From an uncultured Chthonomonas sp. (lineage in GTDB: Bacteria > Armatimonadota > Chthonomonadetes > Chthonomonadales > CAJBBX01), in contig CAISOI010000474.1 of assembly GCA_903886985.1 (NCBI GenBank), positions 1-9,554 of the forward strand: a stretch of 9,554 bases of DNA, written 5' to 3'. The notes below the pieces were generated by a model, which made no database searches, was not told the DNA's origin, and saw nothing but the letters and a program-made list of their open reading frames with translations. This document shows, one piece after another, positions 4,901 to 9,554 of this stretch. Each line of letters opens with the position of its first letter. The first letter of the stretch is position 1. A program made the position numbers and the translations under genes.

Positions 4901-6103
4901 TTGTCGGCAGTAACTGAAAACCACATAGAGACCGAACATTCTGTACAGTCCGACGCACAACTTCGGCGCGATTGGTCTAACTACACCATCCTCACTTTTT
5001 TGTTTTTCTTTGGTTTTGCTATCTATTCTGGAGTGTTCCAGAACTTCCTTCGCGATAAGCTGCACGCCAGCCCCACCGATCTTGGTGGATTGGAATCGAT
5101 GCGGGAGATTCCCGGTCTGCTGGCGGCGATTATGGCTGGCACGGTGGCAGCACTTGCCGAAGCGCGCATTGCGGGAATGGGTCTGATCATAACCTCGGTT
5201 GGAATTGGACTTTCGGGGACAATGGGCGGATTCTGGCCGCTGGCAGGGATCACCGTATTCTGGTCCGTTGGATTTCATCTTTATGCCACGGTATCGAGTG
5301 CTATCACGTTGGCTTTGGCAAAGGGACAGGAGGGCGGCAAACATCTGGGCAAGATGTCGGCGGTCGGTTCGACGGCGACTCTGGTGGCGTTGGGAGCTGC
5401 CTGGGCAGGTTCGAAGCTGTTTCCGAATCTTAACTACAATTTCTATTTTGTTATTGCCGGAATCAGCATTTTCATTTCTGGAGTACTCTGTTCACGGCTC
5501 TCTGCCCACACCTCGCATGGTGCGCGATCGCGAATCATTATTCGGAAGGAGTATGCGCTTTACTATCTACTCATCTTCCTTGAGGGCTGTCGGCGGCAGA
5601 TATTCAGCATCTTTGCCTCTTTCGCTCTGATTCTTGTTTACAAAGTGCCACTGGCAAATATGCTCCTGCTCCAGTTTATCAATGCCATTATGATCTCAGT
5701 CACAGCGCCCTATATTGGTAAATTGGTGGATAAGCGCGGCGAGCGATCCCCGCTGACGTTTTACAGTATGGGACTCATCGCTGTGTTCCTCGGCTATGCG
5801 CTGGTGCAGAATGTGTATGCACTCTATGCGCTTTTCCTGATTGATAATGTATTGTTCACGTTCGGGGTCGGCTTTACCACTTATCTTCACCGGATCGTTC
5901 GGGAAAATGAATTGACGCCTTGTCTCGCAATGGGGACCACGATGAACCACATTGCCGCAGTGACGGTTCCAGTTGGTGGTGCATGGCTCTGGCAGACTTC
6001 GCACAACTATCAACTGCCATTTTGGGTGGGAGTTGGGATCGCCGCAGTCTCGCTGATAGCGACGCGATGGCTCCCAAAAGCACCTGTTGCTGCCGGGGCG
6101 TAA
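4901..6103 (+). CDS. Major facilitator superfamily (MFS) transporter
   Basis: The 400-aa protein has about 12 predicted membrane segments, for example near residues 28-48, 70-88, 112-135, 180-198, 252-272, 306-326, 344-362 and 373-390. The loop at 270-283 (PYIGKLVDKRGERS) resembles the conserved MFS motif A (GxLaDrxGrR). A central hydrophilic stretch at about 198-216 separates two six-helix halves. The substrate cannot be inferred. The start is a TTG at 4901; the frame is closed upstream at 4874-4876, and the next in-frame ATG would remove the first membrane segment. The SD is poor (AGG, 4895-4897, only 3 bases away), so expression may be low. The gene is followed by an imperfect hairpin and then the dnaE promoter. 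Confidence 0.85.
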   Translation: MSAVTENHIETEHSVQSDAQLRRDWSNYTILTFLFFFGFAIYSGVFQNFLRDKLHASPTDLGGLESMREIPGLLAAIMAGTVAALAEARIAGMGLIITSVGIGLSGTMGGFWPLAGITVFWSVGFHLYATVSSAITLALAKGQEGGKHLGKMSAVGSTATLVALGAAWAGSKLFPNLNYNFYFVIAGISIFISGVLCSRLSAHTSHGARSRIIIRKEYALYYLLIFLEGCRRQIFSIFASFALILVYKVPLANMLLLQFINAIMISVTAPYIGKLVDKRGERSPLTFYSMGLIAVFLGYALVQNVYALYALFLIDNVLFTFGVGFTTYLHRIVRENELTPCLAMGTTMNHIAAVTVPVGGAWLWQTSHNYQLPFWVGVGIAAVSLIATRWLPKAPVAAGA

Positions 6104-6106
6104 CTG

Positions 6107-6137
6107 CCGAAAGTCCATTTTCACAGACTCATTTCGG
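6107..6137 (+). terminator. Imperfect hairpin after the MFS gene
   Basis: CCGAAA (6107-6112) pairs with TTTCGG (6132-6137), and GTC (6113-6115) pairs with GAC (6126-6128), leaving a 3-base bulge and a 10-base loop. It starts 3 bases after the MFS stop and ends just before the dnaE -35 element. There is no T-run after it, so any termination would be weak or of another kind. Confidence 0.3.
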
Positions 6138-6139
6138 TA

Positions 6140-6168
6140 TTGACTCAGTGGCTCAAATTATCTACAAT
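6140..6168 (+). promoter_or_regulatory. Sigma70-type promoter of dnaE
   Basis: TTGACT (6140-6145) and TACAAT (6163-6168) are separated by exactly 17 bases, each one mismatch from consensus. Transcription would begin near 6175 and give a leader of about 130 bases before the dnaE ATG. I see no riboswitch or attenuator in that leader. Confidence 0.7.
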
Positions 6169-6306
6169 GAAGTCTCTATTCCTCAATATGTAGCCTAAAC
6201 CTCGGGTGATACATCCATATATTGTAGTTGTCAGCACATTGCTGGTGGTCTTGAAATTCAAATGCTCATGTGTTAGGTCGTTAGTCAGAAAGGCAATCAT
6301 TCGTCC

Positions 6307-9300
6307 ATGGCAGGTCCCGGCTTTGTTCATCTTCATACGCATTCTGAGTTTTCGCTCCTCGATGGCGCTGCAAGACTTGATAAGCTGGTCTATAAAGCTG
6401 CTGAACTCGAGATGGGTTCTCTTGCCTTGACGGACCACGGTGTTATGTATGGAGCCATCGACTTCTACAGCAAGTGCAAAGCGTCAAAGATCAAGCCAAT
6501 CGTTGGTGTCGAGGCATATGTTGCGAATGGCGACCACCGCGAAAAGACGGCGCGGTCTGAAAAGAATGCCTATCACTTACTTATGCTGGCAAAGAACTTG
6601 GAGGGATATAAGAACCTCCTGAAACTCACCACCATCGCTGCAATTGATGGATTCTATTACAAGCCACGCATCGATCATGAACTCATCGAGAAGTATCACG
6701 AGGGGATTGTTGCGACCAGTGCATGCCTCGGCGGTGAAGTCTGCTCCGCGCTGATGAAGGGTGACTACAAAAAGGCTCGGGATATCGCGGGTTGGTACAG
6801 AGATGTCTTTGGCAGGGACGATTATTATATCGAAATTCAGAACCATACGCTTCCGGAACAGATCGCGTGCAACCCTGAGCTAATAAAGATTGCGAAGGAG
6901 CTTGGGCTGAAGGTCATCTGCACCAATGATGTCCATTATCTTGGTCAGAAGGATGCCTCCGCACACGATGTTCTCCTATGTATAGGAACAAACACACAGG
7001 TCTCCGATACCAAGCGATTACGCTATGCTTCCGAAGAGTTTTATATGAAATCCGGCAGCGACATGCTGAATATATTCAAAGAAAATCCGGAAGCGCTGGA
7101 TAATACGCTCGAAATATCCGAAAAATGCAATTTGGATCTCGATTCACTCTTTGGGCGTGCGCCACTCCCACACCCGGGATTGCCGGAAGGACATACGCCG
7201 CAGACATATCTTCGGGAGATCGCTTTTGAAGGTGTGGAGCGGAAACTTGGCAGCATGTCCGATAAATATCGGGATCGGCTTGAATATGAACTGAGAATTG
7301 TCGAAGAGACGGGATTCGCGCAGTATTTCCTAATTGTGCGTGACTTCGCGCTATTTGCTCGCGAAAAGGGAATATTCTTCGGCGTTCGCGGATCTGCAGC
7401 AGGTTCATTGACCTCTTTCGGTGCGGATATCACCGATATTGACCCGGTGGATTATGAACTCACCTTTGAGCGTTTTCTAAACCCTGAACGTATCCAGATG
7501 CCGGATATCGATATGGACTTCGAGGATAGTCGCCGCTCGGAAGTCATTGAATATGTCACTCACAAGTATGGTCGGGATCACGTAGCTCAGATCACCACCT
7601 TCGGAACGCTGGCGGCTCGGGCGGCTCTAAAGGATACCGGTCGCGCGTTGGGAATGCCAATTCCAGATGTCAACCGCGTGATCGCAATGATTCCAACTTT
7701 GCCACTGCACGTCACCATTGAGCAGGCACTGAATTCTAATCCAGAATTCAAGCAGATGTATAACAATGAGCCGGGAGTCAAAACTCTGGTTGACACAGCA
7801 ACGCGGCTTGAGGGACTTTCGCGCCACGCCTCGGTGCATGCGGCTGGAGTCGTTATCTCTCACGAACCGTTAGTCGATTATACTCCCCTTCAAAAAGCTG
7901 CTGACGGCGGCTATGTCACACAATATAATGCAAACAACCTCGAAAAAATTGGTCTCCTCAAAATGGACTTTTTGGGACTAATAAACCTTACCATTTTGAG
8001 CCGCGCTCTTGAGAATATCAAGAAATCTACGGGTGAAGTGCTGGATGTTTGGAAGCTTCCGATGGATGACCAAAAGGCGTTTGATATCTTGGGAGCGGGC
8101 GCGACCACCGGAATATTCCAATTGGAATCCTCAGGAATGCGCCGGTATGTTCAGGAATTGAAGCCAACCTCCGTCCGCGACCTCGCGGCAATGGTGGCGC
8201 TCTATCGCCCCGGGCCGATGGCACATATTCCGCAGTTTATTCGATCCAAGCACGGCAAACAGAAGATCCAGTATATGCACCCCTTGCTGGAAGAAGTGCT
8301 CTCGGAAACTTATGGAGTTATCGTCTACCAGGATCAGGTTATGCGAATTGCGCAGGTGATTGCGGGTTATACGCTTGGCCAGGCCGACCTGCTCCGCCGC
8401 GCGATGGGAAAGAAAAAGAAAGAAGAGATGGAAGCGCAACGGGAGAATTTCCTAAAGGGCGCAGAAGAAAAGGGAATTGAGAAGAAGATTGCAGACGCAA
8501 TTTTCAACCTCATGGAACCGTTTGCAGGGTACGCATTTAACAAGGCACACGCTGTCTGTTATGCAAATGTGGCTTACCAAACTGCCTATCTCAAGGCAAA
8601 TTATCCCATCGAATATATGGCGGCGCTTCTCGCCTGTTATATGGAAAAAGCGGACAAAATCGCTTCCTGTTTGGAAGAGTGCGCCCGAATGAATATTTCG
8701 GTGCTCGCTCCAGATGTCAATAAGAGTTTTGCGGATTTTGTACCAGAAGGTAACGGCATTCGATTTGGTCTTGCAGGAATTAAGAACGTGGGCCGGGCGG
8801 CAGTGGAAGTCATTCTCGAAGCTCGAAAGGCAACACCTTTTACTTCATTGACTGACTTCTGTAATCGCACGGCAGCAGCAGGTGGCGTAACTCGCGCAAC
8901 CGTTGAAGCTCTGATCCAATGTGGCGCATTTCAAGAGGTCTATTCAGGTCCAACAAAACCAAATCGACGCATGTTGGTTGAGGCGATTGATACTGCCATG
9001 CAATCCGCAACGAGGATACTTAAGGACAAAGAATCGGGTCAGGGCGACCTATTCGGCCTGGATGATTTTGGACCGGAAGAGTCCGTTTACGAAGAGCGTC
9101 TGACCCCGATGCCGGAATATTCGGGTGACGATATTCTCCGTATTGAGCGCGATCTTCTGGGTCTCTATTTTTCAGACCATCCACTTAGTAAATATCGTCA
9201 AATAATCGAGAATAATGCCAAAGACCGAGTGGACGACCTCAACGAAAGAACTGATAAAGAGATTGTACAGATTGGCGGATTAATAACGACAGTCCGACAG

Positions 9301-9554
9301 CTCCGTTCGAAGAGTAAGAACGAGCTCATGGCGTTTATGACTCTGGAAGATCTCTCCGGAAAAAGTGTAGCCGTCTCTGTTTTTCCTCAGACTTTCCGGG
9401 AATTTGGTCAACATGCCGTCAAGGATAAAGTGGTCATTCTTCGGGGAAGAATATCTCGCAGAGTGCGCGGTGGCGATGATGAAGAAGAACAGAAAAATAC
9501 TGAGATTATTGCGGATGAAATTCGACTTTTGGGCGGACTTGTCGCAGAGGCGAG
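6307..9554 (+). CDS. dnaE: DNA polymerase III alpha subunit, DnaE1 type (3' end cut by window)
   Basis: This is the catalytic subunit of the replicative polymerase; 1082 codons are present, about 70-80 short of the usual length. The PHP domain (1-275) keeps what looks like a full metal set: His8, His10, Asp19, His44, Glu69, His90, Cys140, Asp208, His210. The palm holds the catalytic aspartates Asp400 and Asp402 (PDIDMDF) and Asp554 (KMDFLGL), numbered almost as in E. coli (401, 403, 555). Other signatures are RGSAAGSL, YRPGPM (633-638), AFNKAHAVCYA, a helix-hairpin-helix (GIKNVG, 824-829), a beta-clamp motif QGDLF (912-916) and an OB fold from about 987. The start is the ATG at 6307, since the frame is closed at 6274-6276 and no other start fits; AAAGG (6289-6293) is a rather distant SD. 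The frame is intact throughout. Confidence 0.97.
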   Translation, partial: MAGPGFVHLHTHSEFSLLDGAARLDKLVYKAAELEMGSLALTDHGVMYGAIDFYSKCKASKIKPIVGVEAYVANGDHREKTARSEKNAYHLLMLAKNLEGYKNLLKLTTIAAIDGFYYKPRIDHELIEKYHEGIVATSACLGGEVCSALMKGDYKKARDIAGWYRDVFGRDDYYIEIQNHTLPEQIACNPELIKIAKELGLKVICTNDVHYLGQKDASAHDVLLCIGTNTQVSDTKRLRYASEEFYMKSGSDMLNIFKENPEALDNTLEISEKCNLDLDSLFGRAPLPHPGLPEGHTPQTYLREIAFEGVERKLGSMSDKYRDRLEYELRIVEETGFAQYFLIVRDFALFAREKGIFFGVRGSAAGSLTSFGADITDIDPVDYELTFERFLNPERIQMPDIDMDFEDSRRSEVIEYVTHKYGRDHVAQITTFGTLAARAALKDTGRALGMPIPDVNRVIAMIPTLPLHVTIEQALNSNPEFKQMYNNEPGVKTLVDTATRLEGLSRHASVHAAGVVISHEPLVDYTPLQKAADGGYVTQYNANNLEKIGLLKMDFLGLINLTILSRALENIKKSTGEVLDVWKLPMDDQKAFDILGAGATTGIFQLESSGMRRYVQELKPTSVRDLAAMVALYRPGPMAHIPQFIRSKHGKQKIQYMHPLLEEVLSETYGVIVYQDQVMRIAQVIAGYTLGQADLLRRAMGKKKKEEMEAQRENFLKGAEEKGIEKKIADAIFNLMEPFAGYAFNKAHAVCYANVAYQTAYLKANYPIEYMAALLACYMEKADKIASCLEECARMNISVLAPDVNKSFADFVPEGNGIRFGLAGIKNVGRAAVEVILEARKATPFTSLTDFCNRTAAAGGVTRATVEALIQCGAFQEVYSGPTKPNRRMLVEAIDTAMQSATRILKDKESGQGDLFGLDDFGPEESVYEERLTPMPEYSGDDILRIERDLLGLYFSDHPLSKYRQIIENNAKDRVDDLNERTDKEIVQIGGLITTVRQLRSKSKNELMAFMTLEDLSGKSVAVSVFPQTFREFGQHAVKDKVVILRGRISRRVRGGDDEEEQKNTEIIADEIRLLGGLVAEA

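Noticed and set aside
4877..5344. Long - strand open frame opposite the MFS gene start
   Set aside because: It is a shadow of the transporter frame; the translation is rich in Arg, Ser and Pro without any recognisable domain.
1..9554. CRISPR arrays, tRNA or rRNA genes, insertion sequences
   Set aside because: No regularly spaced repeats, cloverleaf-like segments, rRNA-like blocks or transposase genes with terminal inverted repeats were seen.

Overview
The window reads as a chromosomal segment from a bacterium of medium GC content (about 50% by eye). It probably belongs to a free-living lineage outside the well-studied phyla. The mix of a secreted SUMF1-fold protein, a Tat-type vanadium haloperoxidase, a DinB-family protein and a DnaE1 with a complete PHP metal site would fit Armatimonadota or a similar group, but that placement is a weak inference.

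Left part (1-2959), mostly + strand. The window opens on the last codons of an unrecognised gene (stop at 83). Next comes a short, broken 3' remnant of a DinB-like gene on the - strand, then a secreted SUMF1/FGE-fold protein (243-1079) that lacks the catalytic cysteines. A 449-base stretch follows. It holds a second, diverged copy of the opening gene tail (1231-1302) and a long imperfect hairpin (1439-1489). It leads into a vanadium-dependent haloperoxidase with a Tat/lipoprotein-type signal (1529-2959).

Middle part (2976-4885), all - strand and apparently much reworked. Reading in the direction of transcription: a short piece of unknown coding-like sequence; the 3' third of a YcaQ-like winged-helix gene with an in-frame stop; an unrecognised 138-aa protein; the last 42 codons of a HigB/Gp49-type toxin; an intact XRE-type antitoxin two bases after it; and an intact DinB-family gene. 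The last three lie very close together and look like the remains of one operon.

Right part (4901-9554), + strand. An MFS transporter with a TTG start (4901-6103) is followed by a near-consensus sigma70 promoter and then dnaE, the replicative DNA polymerase III alpha subunit. dnaE runs off the right edge about 70-80 residues before its expected end.

I found no convincing new multi-gene system. The most interesting content is the set of fragments between positions 1 and 4900, nearly all of them 3' gene ends: two paralogous tails differing almost only at synonymous sites, a decayed DinB copy beside an intact one, a toxin reduced to its C-terminus beside an intact antitoxin, and a broken YcaQ-like gene.
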